Notes: a model not told the origin generated them from the sequence alone. A DNA stretch of 64,000 nt from Phytohabitans aurantiacus (GCF_027923225.1 NZ_BSDI01000018.1:62001-126000), one strand, 5' to 3'; counted from the stretch's first letter, positions 33,983 through 42,386 are shown. A program made the numbers and translations.

Positions 33983-34579
33983 CTAGCGGACCACGCGATA
34001 GGCGATGTGGGTTACGCCGTCACCTTCGACCAGGGAGATGGGGCCCTCGAACTCGACCGGGGCACCGGCGATCTGGCCGAAGAACGGGATGCCGCTGCCC
34101 AGCAGCACGGGCACCAGGTCGACGTGTACCTCGTCGAGCAGGCCGGCATCCAGCGCCTGCCGGGCGATCGTGCCGCCGTTGAGGCCCACCTCCTTGCCGC
34201 CGGCAAGTTCCTTGGCCTTGGCCACGGCGTCTTCGATGCCGGTCGACACGAAGACGAAGTTCTCGTCGTCTTCCGGCCGGTCGGCGGGGCGCTCGTGCGT
34301 GAGGACCACGGTCGGCGTGTCCAACGGGTGCCGGCCGCCCCACCCGTTGGTGATGTTGTACAGCGTGCGGCCCACCACCAGCGCCCCAAGCCGCTCGGTC
34401 AGCTTGCGCAGGTGTTCAGCGCTGGCCGCCGAGGTGCGGAACGTCATCTTGGGATTGCCGGTGGGGGTCTCGACATCGCCCCGGTTGTACCACTTGAACA
34501 GGTAGTCGAACCCGTCGTGATTCGGGCCGGCGATGAAGCCGTCGAGGGACATCGTCGCGCCGGTGGTCACCTTGCTCAT
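33983..34579 (-). CDS. Dihydrofolate reductase-like / RibD C-terminal domain protein
   Basis: 198 aa. It begins TTGATMSLDGFIAGPNHDGFDYLFKW, the family start. LVVGRTLYNITNGW and VGLNGGTIARQALDAGLLDE are the NADPH-binding and dimer segments of the RibD-C group. These stand-alone proteins are common in actinobacteria and mostly uncharacterised. ATG start preceded by AAGGGAA. Convergent with the VOC gene. Confidence 0.9.
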   Translation of the reverse strand: MSKVTTGATMSLDGFIAGPNHDGFDYLFKWYNRGDVETPTGNPKMTFRTSAASAEHLRKLTERLGALVVGRTLYNITNGWGGRHPLDTPTVVLTHERPADRPEDDENFVFVSTGIEDAVAKAKELAGGKEVGLNGGTIARQALDAGLLDEVHVDLVPVLLGSGIPFFGQIAGAPVEFEGPISLVEGDGVTHIAYRVVR

Positions 34580-35178
34580 CGGTCAGTTCCCTTCGTCAGG
34601 TGTCTGTCTACCGAAGCGTCGTCCGGCGCGTGCCCGATTCGACACGGCAATATGTGACTACAGTCACCTGTTGATCGGCGACGGCGTTGGGCATCGTCGT
34701 CCGCTTGGGCCCGGGCCGCGGCGACGGCTGCGGGCTGCGAGCTGCGGGCGCCCGCTGCCCGCGTCCGGCGGCCGTCAAGATCGAGGGATGCGGCAAGAAC
34801 GGGGATAACGCGGCCTCAACCTCGCCCGGACAGCGCGAAAACCCGGAAAATGCTGTATCCCCGCGCCGGCGTGGCGGGCTCCAGCGCGTCGAAGGAGCGG
34901 GGTCGGTGCGGGCGTCGCAAAGGGCGCGGCCGGCGGCCGCCGATCAAGGGCATTCGCATCGATCAAGGGCGAACGCACGCGGAAAAGAGATCAAAGCACG
35001 TGCATTCGCCCTTGATCGGCGGGCAGAGCGGGTGGCGGCGCGGCGCAGCGCAGCGGGGCGGCGGCGCGGCGCAGCGGGGCGGGCGGAGCGGGCGGCGGCG
35101 CGGCGCGGCGCAGCGGGGCGGGGGAGAGTGGGTGGCGGCGTGGCGGGCGAGCCCCCGGTGGGGCGGGGCGGGCGTTAG
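34580..35178. other. 599-bp intergenic gap
   Basis: No gene is supported. The gap holds one 76-bp element (34942-35017) and about 120 bp of GCGGCGCGGCGCAGCGGGGC-like low-complexity sequence (35030-35150). Confidence 0.65.
34942..35017 (+). repeat. 76-bp palindromic element
   Basis: Full copy: GATCAAGGGCATTCGCATC, then arms GATCAAGGGCGAACGCACG and CGTGCATTCGCCCTTGATC around GGAAAAGAGATCAAAG. Confidence 0.9.
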
Positions 35179-35817
35179 CTAGGGGGTGGACCAGCGGGCG
35201 GCTAGTTCTTCGGGGCGGGGTGGGGGGCCGGGTAGGTCGCCGTGGCCGGGGTGGCGGAGGGCCTCCAGGACCAGGGCCAGGTACCGGTGGCGCAACTGCG
35301 CGGTGCGCTGGTCGTCGCCCAACCGAACCGACGCGATCTGCTCCAGGATGAGACCGACGTCGGCGACCTCGATGTCGTCGCGCAGGGCGCCCGCCTCGCG
35401 TACCCGCCGGATGAGCTCGTTGTTCAGTGTGTCGCCGTGCCGCGCGTCGCGGTACAGCTGCTCATTTGGTGTGAACGTGCCGGCCAGCCGGATGGTCAGC
35501 GACGTGGATCCGGCGTCGACGACGCGGCGCATGAAGCTGGCGAACGCCGCCCAGGCGTCGCGGCCGGCGTCGAGGTCGTCGACCGCGGCCTGCGCGGCCG
35601 CGATGTACGCGGCCAGGCCGTCGGTGCAGAGCTTGCGCAGCAGCTCCTCCTTGCTCGGGTACCGCCGGTAGAGCGCGCTGATCCCGACGCCGGCCCGCTC
35701 CGCGACGGCCGCGATCGGGGCGCCGGGGTCGTCGAGGAACACCGCCCGCGCGGCCTCCAGGATGACCTCGTCGTTGCGTGCGGCCTGGGCTTTCCGGCCG
35801 CTCAGGGGCTTCGTCAT
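35179..35817 (-). CDS. TetR-family transcriptional repressor
   Basis: 212 aa. The N-terminal TetR HTH includes RNDEVILEAARAVFLDDPGAPIAAVAERAGVGISALYRRYPSKEELLRKLC. The C-terminal ligand domain is of the TetR_C type. ATG start. It is divergent from a DHA2 exporter with three GGAACG-type inverted repeats in the 122-bp gap. Expected to repress the exporter and itself and to be released by an exported drug (family knowledge plus context). Confidence 0.94.
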   Translation of the reverse strand: MTKPLSGRKAQAARNDEVILEAARAVFLDDPGAPIAAVAERAGVGISALYRRYPSKEELLRKLCTDGLAAYIAAAQAAVDDLDAGRDAWAAFASFMRRVVDAGSTSLTIRLAGTFTPNEQLYRDARHGDTLNNELIRRVREAGALRDDIEVADVGLILEQIASVRLGDDQRTAQLRHRYLALVLEALRHPGHGDLPGPPPRPEELAARWSTP

Positions 35818-35832
35818 GGCCCCAGCATACAG

Positions 35833-35854
35833 CGGAACGAAAAATTCTGTTCCG
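35833..35854. promoter_or_regulatory. TetR operator candidate 1
   Basis: Inverted repeat CGGAAC, 10-nt AT-rich spacer, GTTCCG. It lies 16 nt upstream of the tetR start. Confidence 0.5.
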
Positions 35855-35861
35855 CAAGACT

Positions 35862-35876
35862 GGAACGGATCGTTCC
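35862..35876. promoter_or_regulatory. TetR operator candidate 2
   Basis: GGAACG-GAT-CGTTCC, perfect arms. Confidence 0.65.
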
Positions 35877-35895
35877 GCTCTGCTACGGTGAGAAC

Positions 35896-35910
35896 AGAAC
35901 GATCCGTTCC
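35896..35910. promoter_or_regulatory. TetR operator candidate 3
   Basis: AGAACG-ATC-CGTTCC, one mismatch between arms. It lies 29 nt upstream of the exporter start, just before its ribosome-binding site. Confidence 0.65.
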
Positions 35911-35939
35911 GCAAGAAACCGCAGGTAGGGGAGATAGTC

Positions 35940-37421
35940 ATGAGAGCCAAGAGCCCATGGATGGGACTGTTCGCCATCCTGGCAGCCACGTTGATGAACC
36001 TGCTGGACTCGACGATCGTCAACGTCGCGGCACCGGCCATCCACGCCGAGCTCGGCGGCTCCTACACCGCGCTGCAGTGGATCGCCGCCGGCTACACCCT
36101 CGCGCTGGCGGTCGGCCTGCTGACCGGCGGGCGGCTCGGTGACATGTTCGGCCGCAAGCGGATGCTGATGATCGGCCTGGTCGGGTTCGTGGCGGCGTCG
36201 CTCGTCTGCGCGGTCACCCCGACGATCGAGACGCTGATCATCGCGCGGGTGATCCAGGGGCTCTTCGGCGCGGTGATGATCCCGCAGGGCTTCGGCCTGA
36301 TCCGTGACCTGTTCCCGCCGGACCAGATGGGTAAGGCGTTCGGCATTTTCGGCCCGATGATCGGCCTCGCCACCATCCTGGGCCCGGTCGTCGCGGGCAT
36401 GCTGGTCGACGCCGACGTGTTCGGCACCGGATGGCGCATGATCTTCGCGATCAACCTGCCGCTGGGGGCGTTCGCCCTGCTGGCCGGCCGGATCGCGCTG
36501 CCCGACGCCGCCCCGGGCCAGACCACCGGTCGCCGCGGCACCCTCGACCTGCCCGGCGTCGTGCTGGCCGGTGTCGCGATGTTCGCCCTGATCTTCCCGC
36601 TGGTGCAGGGCCGCGAGCTCGGCTGGCCGACCTGGTCGCTGGCCCTGCTGGTCGCGTCGGTCCCGCTGATCGGTGGCTTCATCGTGTACCAGATCCGGCG
36701 CCGCCGTTCCGGTGCCACCCCGCTCGTGGAGCTGAGCGTGTTCGCCAAGCGGTCGTACACCTCCGGCGTCGCCTTCGTGGTCGTCTTCTTCGGCGCGATC
36801 GTCGGCTTCTCGCTGGCGGTGGGCCTGTTCCTGCAGCTCGGCCTCGGCTACAGCCCCACCCGCGCCAGCATGACGATGGCCGCCTGGGCGGTCGGCGCGT
36901 TCCTCGGTTCCGGGTTCAGCGCTGGGGCGGCCGCCAAGCTCGGCCGGCGCATCCTGCACCTGGGGCTGGCCATCATGACCGTGGGCACCGCCGGCGTGTA
37001 CGTGGTCTTCGAGCGGTACGGCGCCGAGATCGGCACCTGGACGCTGACCGCGCCGCTGTTCATCTTCGGGCTGGGCATGGGCATGATCTTCGTGCCGCTG
37101 TTCGACATCATCATGGGCGACATCGAGGACCGCGAGGTCGGCTCGGCCGCGGGCATGCTGGAGTCGATCCAGCAGCTCGGCGCCTCGATCGGCGTGGCGG
37201 TGCTCGGCACGGTGTTCTTCGGGATCGCCAAGCCGTCCACCGGCTCGGCCGGGCACGGGCTGCTCGATGCCGGCACCGCGGTCGACGCCGCCACGGCGGT
37301 CACGCTGCTGACGATCGTGCTCTCCGTGGCGGCGTTCGGGCTCGGGTTCCTGCTGCCGCGCAAGGCGCGCGCGGTACACGCTGAAAAGGCCCCCGAGCCC
37401 GAGCTGGCGCTCGTAGCCTGA
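35940..37421 (+). CDS. DHA2-type MFS multidrug exporter (EmrB/QacA-like)
   Basis: 493 aa, about 14 TM helices. It begins LFAILAATLMNLLDSTIVNVAAPAIHAELGGS, matching motif D1 of the 14-TMS family (LDxTIVNVALP-like). GGRLGDMFGRKRMLMIGLVGF is motif A and VIQGLFGAVMIPQGFGLI follows motif C. ATG start with GGGGAG 6 nt upstream. Controlled by the divergent TetR gene. Confidence 0.95.
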   Translation: MRAKSPWMGLFAILAATLMNLLDSTIVNVAAPAIHAELGGSYTALQWIAAGYTLALAVGLLTGGRLGDMFGRKRMLMIGLVGFVAASLVCAVTPTIETLIIARVIQGLFGAVMIPQGFGLIRDLFPPDQMGKAFGIFGPMIGLATILGPVVAGMLVDADVFGTGWRMIFAINLPLGAFALLAGRIALPDAAPGQTTGRRGTLDLPGVVLAGVAMFALIFPLVQGRELGWPTWSLALLVASVPLIGGFIVYQIRRRRSGATPLVELSVFAKRSYTSGVAFVVVFFGAIVGFSLAVGLFLQLGLGYSPTRASMTMAAWAVGAFLGSGFSAGAAAKLGRRILHLGLAIMTVGTAGVYVVFERYGAEIGTWTLTAPLFIFGLGMGMIFVPLFDIIMGDIEDREVGSAAGMLESIQQLGASIGVAVLGTVFFGIAKPSTGSAGHGLLDAGTAVDAATAVTLLTIVLSVAAFGLGFLLPRKARAVHAEKAPEPELALVA

Positions 37422-37433
37422 CCCCTGCGCTCC

Positions 37434-37487
37434 CTGATCAGGGCGTCCCTCAAGTCGTTCTTACGACTTGAGGGACGCCCTGATCAC
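37434..37487. repeat. 54-bp hairpin element, copy 4
   Basis: Between the convergent exporter and tctA genes; a good place for a bidirectional terminator. The tctA reading frame runs into the element, which supplies its last codons and stop. Confidence 0.9.
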
Positions 37488-38960
37488 GGTTAGGCGGCGC
37501 AGCAGCGGCCAGGCGAGGATGACGACGATGGCGGCGTAGATGAGGTACGAGACGGGGCCGCCGAGCAGTCCGGACAGGTCGCCACCGGAGAGCTGCAACG
37601 CCATCCGGCCCTGCCGTTCCGCGATCGGCCCCAGGATCACGCCGACGATCAGCGGCAGCACGGGCAGGCCGAAGCGGCGCATGCCGAACCCGAGCGCACC
37701 GAGAACCAACAGCAGGAACAGGTCGAACGGCTGGGCGTTGACCGCGTACGCGCCCATCGAGGCGAAGAACAGGATGCCCGCGTACAGGTAGGGGCGCGGG
37801 ATCTGCAGCAGCTTCGCCCAGGCGGGTGCCAGCGGCAGGTTGAGCACCAGCAGCAGCAGGTTGCCGATGAAGAGGCTCGCGATCAGCGTCCAGACCAATG
37901 TGGACTCCCGCTCCAGGAGCAGCGGGCCGGGCTGGATGCCGTACGACTGGAAGGCCGCGAGCATGACCGCCGCGGTCGCGTTCGTGGGCAGGCCGAGCGC
38001 CAGCATCGGTACCAGCGTGCCGGCGGCCGAGGCGTTGTTGGCCGCCTCCGGACCGGCGACGCCCTCGATCGCGCCCTTGCCGAACTCCTCCGGGTGCTTG
38101 CTGAGCTTCTTCTCCGTCGCGTACGACAGGAAAGTTGGGATCTCGGCGCCACCGGCCGGCATCACGCCGAACGGGAAGCCGAGCGCCGTGCCGCGCAGCC
38201 ACGGCTTCCACGAGCGGCGCCAGTCCTGCTTGCCCATCCACGGTTGGCCGACCGGGATCACCTCGCTGGACTTACGGCGCAGGTGCGCGGCCACCCACAG
38301 CGCCTCGCCGACGGCGAAGATGCCGACCGCGATGACCACGACGTCGATGCCGTCGGCGAGCTGCGGGATGCCGAACGCGAGCCGTTGCTGGCCGGTGACC
38401 TTGTCGATGCCCACAAGACCGATGACCAGGCCGAGGAGCAGGGAGGCGAACCCGCGTACCCGGGAGGCGCCCAGCACGGCGCTGACCGCGATGAACCCGA
38501 GCACCATGATCGCCAGGTAGTCGGGCGCGCCCAGGTCGATCGCGAACGACACCATGACCGGCATGACAAGTACCAGCAGGAGCGTGCCGATCGTGCCCGC
38601 GACGAACGATCCGATCGCCGCGGTGGCCAGCGCCTGCGCGGCGCGGCCCGCCTTGGCCATCTTGTTGCCCTCGATCGCGGTCACCACCGACGACGACTCG
38701 CCGGGCGTGTTGAGCAGGATCGACGTGGTGGAACCGCCGTACATGCCGCCGTAGAAGATCGCGGCGAACATGATGAACGCCTGCGCCGGCTCCATCCCGT
38801 ACGTGACCGGGAGCAGCAGCGCGACTGTCATCGCCGGCCCGATGCCGGGCAGTACGCCCACAGCCGTGCCGACGGTGACGCCGATGAGAGCGATGAGCAG
38901 GTTCATCGGCGTGACGATGTTGCCGAACCCGTCGAGCAGGTTCGTCAGGTTCTCGATCAT
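37461..38960 (-). CDS. tctA: Tripartite tricarboxylate transporter large membrane subunit TctA
   Basis: 499 aa with about 12 TM helices. The family signature GVLPGIGPAMTVALLLPVTYG lies near residue 36, with FYGGMYGGSTTSILLNTPGE and PKxGxD-type GFPFGVMPAGGAEIPTFLSY further in. TctA is the channel subunit of the TTT family, secondary importers driven by the ion gradient and fed by a periplasmic-type binding protein. Last gene of tctCBA. The final residues (VIRASLKS) come from the 54-bp repeat, so the native C terminus was probably extended by its insertion. Confidence 0.95.
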   Translation of the reverse strand: MIENLTNLLDGFGNIVTPMNLLIALIGVTVGTAVGVLPGIGPAMTVALLLPVTYGMEPAQAFIMFAAIFYGGMYGGSTTSILLNTPGESSSVVTAIEGNKMAKAGRAAQALATAAIGSFVAGTIGTLLLVLVMPVMVSFAIDLGAPDYLAIMVLGFIAVSAVLGASRVRGFASLLLGLVIGLVGIDKVTGQQRLAFGIPQLADGIDVVVIAVGIFAVGEALWVAAHLRRKSSEVIPVGQPWMGKQDWRRSWKPWLRGTALGFPFGVMPAGGAEIPTFLSYATEKKLSKHPEEFGKGAIEGVAGPEAANNASAAGTLVPMLALGLPTNATAAVMLAAFQSYGIQPGPLLLERESTLVWTLIASLFIGNLLLLVLNLPLAPAWAKLLQIPRPYLYAGILFFASMGAYAVNAQPFDLFLLLVLGALGFGMRRFGLPVLPLIVGVILGPIAERQGRMALQLSGGDLSGLLGGPVSYLIYAAIVVILAWPLLRRLTVIRASLKS

Positions 38961-39012
38961 GCGGGGTCCCTGCGGAAATGTGGAGTGCAGCGGAGCATTT
39001 TCGTGGGGTGCT

Positions 39013-39543
39013 TCATAGGATTCCTTGCAGTACGCCGGCGGGTAGGTTGACGCCCAGCCCGATCGCGAATCCGTAGAAGGTGGCCAGCGACAGCGCGATG
39101 GCGATCGCCAGCGTCAGGACGTACCGCCGGCTGCCCAGCGCGAACGCCGCCCCGAAGAACAGCAGCGACCCGCTGATCACCCAGCCCAGCCGCTCGATCA
39201 GCAGCGCGTTCACCACGAACGCGGCTCCCAGCAGGAGCACGGTGCGCCAGTCGATCTTCGAGGTGAGGTCGACGTCTTCGCCGCCCTCCGGTTCACCGGT
39301 CCCGCCCCGTGCCACGTCCAGCGCGTACACGGCGGCGACCACGATCAGCAGGACGCCCAGCAGGATCGGCACCGGACGCGGCCCGATCGGGTCGTTGCTG
39401 CTGGTGGCGTGACCGATCCGGAACGCGTCGACGATGACCAGTACCCCGACAAGCGCGAGGAACGCACAGACGCCGTACTGGGCGCGGTCCCGCACGGCGG
39501 TCCGGTCGGACCGCCGCTCGGGCGTCGTGGTCGCGGTGCTCAT
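39013..39543 (-). CDS. tctB: Tripartite tricarboxylate transporter small membrane subunit TctB
   Basis: 176 aa with four TM helices, the normal size. It has RIGHATSSNDPIGPRPVPILLGVLLIVVAAVYAL, matching the family core (DPxGPxxxP). The ATG overlaps the stop of tctC by 4 nt; 52 nt separate it from tctA. Confidence 0.92.
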   Translation of the reverse strand: MSTATTTPERRSDRTAVRDRAQYGVCAFLALVGVLVIVDAFRIGHATSSNDPIGPRPVPILLGVLLIVVAAVYALDVARGGTGEPEGGEDVDLTSKIDWRTVLLLGAAFVVNALLIERLGWVISGSLLFFGAAFALGSRRYVLTLAIAIALSLATFYGFAIGLGVNLPAGVLQGIL

Positions 39544-40541
39544 ACCAGCCCTAGGCCGGTCAGAATGTCGGCGACGGCCTTGTCCTGCTCGGTGAGGAAC
39601 GTCGAGAACGCCTCGCCGGTGACGAACGCGTCCGTCCAGCCGCGCTTGGCCAGCTCGGCCTTCCACGCGTCGCTGTCGTGCACCTTGGTCAGCACGTCGA
39701 TCCAGGTCTGCTTGTCGGCGTCGGAGATGCCGGGCGGCGCGACGATGCCCCGCCAGTTGGTGAACACGAGGTCGATGCCGGACTCCTTCAGCGTCGGCAC
39801 GTCCTTGAGCGCCTCCTGCCGCTGCTCGCCCGAGACCGCGAGCACCCGGATCTGGCCCGCCTCGACCTGGTCGAGGAACTCCCCGAAGCCGCTCGCACCG
39901 AACGCCACCTTGCCGCCCAGCACCGCGGGCAGCAGCTCGCCGCCGCCGTCGTACGAGACGAAGTTGACCTGCTTCGGGTCGATGCCGACCGCCTTCGCGA
40001 GCTGCATCGGCAGCAGGTGGTCCGGGCCGCCGGGAGAGGAGCCGCCGCCGACCGCGACCTTCTTCGGGTCCGCCTTCCAGGCGGTCACCAGGTCGGTGAT
40101 CGTCTGATAGGGCGAGTTCTTCGGTACGACGATCGCGCCGGACTCTTCGATAACCTTGGCGAGGGCGGTGGTCTGCGTGAGCTTCGCCGGCGACTTCTGC
40201 GTGTACGAGGCGCCGACGACGCCCAGCCCCATCTGCATGGCGAGCTTGCCGTTGCCTTTTTCGTTGACGGTGCGCTGCAGTCCGACGGTGCCGCCCGCGC
40301 CAGACAGGTTGAACACCTCCACACCCGACGCGATCTTGGTGTCCTCCATGACCTTCGCGATCGTGCGAGCCGTGGTGTCATACCCGCCACCCGGGCTGTT
40401 GGGCACCATGAGCCGCAGGTCGGTGATCGGGCCGCTGCCCTGTTCGTTATCGGCTTTGTCGGCGGTGGCGCCGCACGCGCTGAGCGCGGTGACAGCGACC
40501 AGCGAGGCGGCGGCGACCAGCGCCTTCGTCATATTTTTCAT
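39540..40541 (-). CDS. tctC: Tripartite tricarboxylate transporter binding lipoprotein TctC
   Basis: 333 aa. Lipoprotein signal with lipobox ALSAC. The Bug-family core has VPNSPGGGYDTTARTIA, LQRTVNEKGN, FVSYDGGGELLPAVLGGKVAFG and FTNWRGIVAPPGI, all typical of TctC/Bug binding proteins for carboxylates. A GTG immediately before the ATG could also start it. No TctDE two-component system is adjacent, so regulation is not visible here. Confidence 0.94.
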   Translation of the reverse strand: MKNMTKALVAAASLVAVTALSACGATADKADNEQGSGPITDLRLMVPNSPGGGYDTTARTIAKVMEDTKIASGVEVFNLSGAGGTVGLQRTVNEKGNGKLAMQMGLGVVGASYTQKSPAKLTQTTALAKVIEESGAIVVPKNSPYQTITDLVTAWKADPKKVAVGGGSSPGGPDHLLPMQLAKAVGIDPKQVNFVSYDGGGELLPAVLGGKVAFGASGFGEFLDQVEAGQIRVLAVSGEQRQEALKDVPTLKESGIDLVFTNWRGIVAPPGISDADKQTWIDVLTKVHDSDAWKAELAKRGWTDAFVTGEAFSTFLTEQDKAVADILTGLGLV

Positions 40542-40673
40542 CACGGTTTCTCTTTCGTTTCCGAATGAGGGGGCCGCGATGATGGTGGACCCAGCATGTG
40601 TCCGAGGTCACCGTTATGACCACAGCGATGCTTACGTACATTGCGGTCACACCCCGCGCGCTGCTCGCGCCCC

Positions 40674-40769
40674 GCGCTGCTCCCTCCCCGCGCTGCTCCC
40701 TCCCCGCGCTGCTCCCTCCCCGCGCTGCTCCCTCCCCGCGCTGCTCCCTCCCCGCGCTGCTCCCTCCCC
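40674..40769. repeat. Tandem repeat, six copies of a 16-bp unit
   Basis: Perfect head-to-tail copies of GCGCTGCTCCCTCCCC. Likely variable in copy number between strains. Confidence 0.95.
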
Positions 40770-40794
40770 GCGCGCTGCTCGCGCCCTTTCCGCC

Positions 40795-40870
40795 GATCAA
40801 GGGCAAACGCACGTGATTCGATCGCAAAACCGCGTGCATTCGCCCTTGATCCACCCGCATGGCCTTGATC
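40795..40870 (-). repeat. 76-bp palindromic element
   Basis: GATCAAGGGCAAACGCACG, a diverged spacer (TGATTCGATCGCAAAAC), then CGTGCATTCGCCCTTGATC and the outer part ending CCTTGATC. Confidence 0.85.
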
Positions 40871-40970
40871 GACGAAGGAGGTCCCGGGGTGTGAGCCGGC
40901 GCGCCGTCGCGGCCGGGCCAGCCGCCGGGTTTGAGGGTTGGTGGCGTCGTGTGGCCGCGCCACGCGCGCC

Positions 40971-41045
40971 GATCAAGGGCAATCGCATGGATCAAGGGCA
41001 AACACACGCGGAAAGAGATCCAACCGCGTGCATTCGCCCTTGATC
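40971..41045 (+). repeat. 76-bp palindromic element
   Basis: GATCAAGGGCAATCGCATG, arm GATCAAGGGCAAACACACG, spacer GGAAAGAGATCCAAC (one base shorter), arm CGTGCATTCGCCCTTGATC. Confidence 0.88.
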
Positions 41046-41093
41046 GGCGCACAGGGCGTGGCGACACGCCGTCAAAGGCTGGTCTGGGGGCGG

Positions 41094-41138
41094 ATGTGCG
41101 CGGAAACAAGGTCCAACCACGTGCGTTCGCCCTTGATC
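41094..41138 (+). repeat. 76-bp element, partial copy
   Basis: Spacer and right arm only: GTGCGCGGAAACAAGGTCC then ACGTGCGTTCGCCCTTGATC. Confidence 0.75.
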
Positions 41139-41314
41139 GGCGGCAGGCGCGCAGGGCGTGGCGAGACGCCGTCTCGCGCGGGCGGCAGCGCCGAGGAGAG
41201 GACGGGCGCGGGTTGGCTGCCCCGCTTCCACCTACCTGTGGGTGGCCCGGAGGGCCAGGGTTGCTTGATCGGCAAAGCCCAGCGACACAAGCCCAGAACC
41301 AAGACCGAGATCCG

Positions 41315-41539
41315 AGCTACCGCGACGTCCGCCGCGCCCAAGACCGCTGCTCCCGCGGCCTCACCCTCCGCGAGCCACGACCCGCCCGCACGCGGCAGCG
41401 AAATCCCGGATTTGGCGGCCTTCGAGCGCGGTTGAGGCGACAAAATCAGGGATTTTGTCGGGATCTTGAGCGCGACTGGGCGCGGAGGGTGAGGCTGCGG
41501 GAGCTACGGTCTTGCGCGCGGCGGGCATCGCGGTAGCTC
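41315..41539. repeat. Inverted pair of ~57-bp arms
   Basis: The left arm (41315-41372) begins AGCTACCGCGACGTCC and ends CGGCCTCACCCTCCGCG. The right arm (41481-41538) is its inverted copy. An inner AAATCCCGGATTTGG / AAATCAGGGATTTTG section lies between. The left flank 41276-41314 is also shared with 30385-30426. Confidence 0.75.
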
Positions 41540-41570
41540 AAATCCCGGTTTTGTCAGTGGGCGGGATGGG

Positions 41571-42146
41571 TCAGAGGACGATGACGGCGTCGCCGTGCCA
41601 GCCATCGCCCGCGCGGCGCAGGACCACCGACACGAGGTCGCCGGCCGGCGCCACCATCGCCGGCGGCGACGCGATCCCGAACACGAACTGCGTCGCGATG
41701 TCCGTCGAACCGTGCCTGATCTCCATGTGTATGTGGGCAGGTGGCGCGTTCGCCTCCGGGTACTGCGCTGGCCTGATCGTCTCAAGCCGGAACCGTCCAT
41801 TATGGTCGGTCCGCACCGTGCCCTCGAAGTAGCAGCACTTCTCCGATTCCGGACCGTATCGCCCCCTCGCGTCGGTGTGCCAGATCCGCAGATCCGCACC
41901 CGTGGCGGGCCGGCACCCACGATCCAGGATGACCGTCTCGATCACGAGCGCGTCGCCGCCCGGCGAGCCCGACAGCCCGTTGGTGGGACCGGGCCGCACC
42001 ACCGCGTCAGCACTGCCCGGCGCCGGACGCGCGCACCCAGCCGCCGTGGCGCTGGCCGGCGGGGACGTGGCATCGTCCGGCGCCGAACCACCGTCACACC
42101 CGGCCGCCGCTACGACGAGCACGGCCGTCAGCCACCGCGCCTTCAT
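41571..42146 (-). CDS. Lipoprotein with intradiol ring-cleavage dioxygenase fold
   Basis: 191 aa. Lipobox AAAGC with Cys17. The C-terminal beta-sandwich keeps the residues that bind non-haem Fe(III) in catechol/protocatechuate dioxygenases: Tyr97 (WHTDARGRYG), Tyr129 (IRPAQYP), and His138 and His140 (PAHIHMEI). Cytoplasmic intradiol enzymes are normally not lipid-anchored; secreted versions are known but poorly studied. It may act on catechols outside the cell. It stands alone, with repeats on both sides. Confidence 0.85.
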   Translation of the reverse strand: MKARWLTAVLVVAAAGCDGGSAPDDATSPPASATAAGCARPAPGSADAVVRPGPTNGLSGSPGGDALVIETVILDRGCRPATGADLRIWHTDARGRYGPESEKCCYFEGTVRTDHNGRFRLETIRPAQYPEANAPPAHIHMEIRHGSTDIATQFVFGIASPPAMVAPAGDLVSVVLRRAGDGWHGDAVIVL

Positions 42147-42320
42147 ACAATCCGCGAGCCCGCACCCGGCCGCCAGGTTCCCGCTTACTTGCCGATCTCA
42201 TGTGCCCCGGTCCGCGTCAGTGGCGGACCGCTTGCTCCCGCGGGCACCGCGCAGGCCGGCGGCTCGCGGGGCTCGCCGAATTCCCCGGCCTCCGCTGCCG
42301 GCTCCGCGTGGCGCCAGAAC

Positions 42321-42386
42321 GCGGCGATCTTGCAGTTGTCATGGCCCAAACCGGGCATTCCGCCGTGACAACTGCAAGATCGCCGC
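42321..42386. repeat. Long perfect inverted repeat (21-bp arms)
   Basis: Left arm 42321-42341 beginning GCGGCGATCTTGCAGTTG, right arm 42366-42386 ending CTGCAAGATCGCCGC, 24-nt loop. A strong hairpin that could end transcription in either direction, or a further repeat family. Confidence 0.85.

Larger units (their letters stand above)
40542..41570. other. 1,029-bp intergenic gap filled with repeats
   Basis: No gene is supported. The gap holds a six-copy 16-bp tandem array, two full and one partial 76-bp elements, and one inverted arm pair with extended flank. Confidence 0.7.

Noticed and set aside
37461..37490. Frameshift or truncation at the end of tctA
   Set aside because: The frame is continuous; the odd final residues are explained by read-in to the 54-bp repeat, which supplies the stop.
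40674..40769. CRISPR-like or origin iteron array
   Set aside because: The 16-bp units are directly adjacent without spacers, GC-rich, and no replication gene is nearby.
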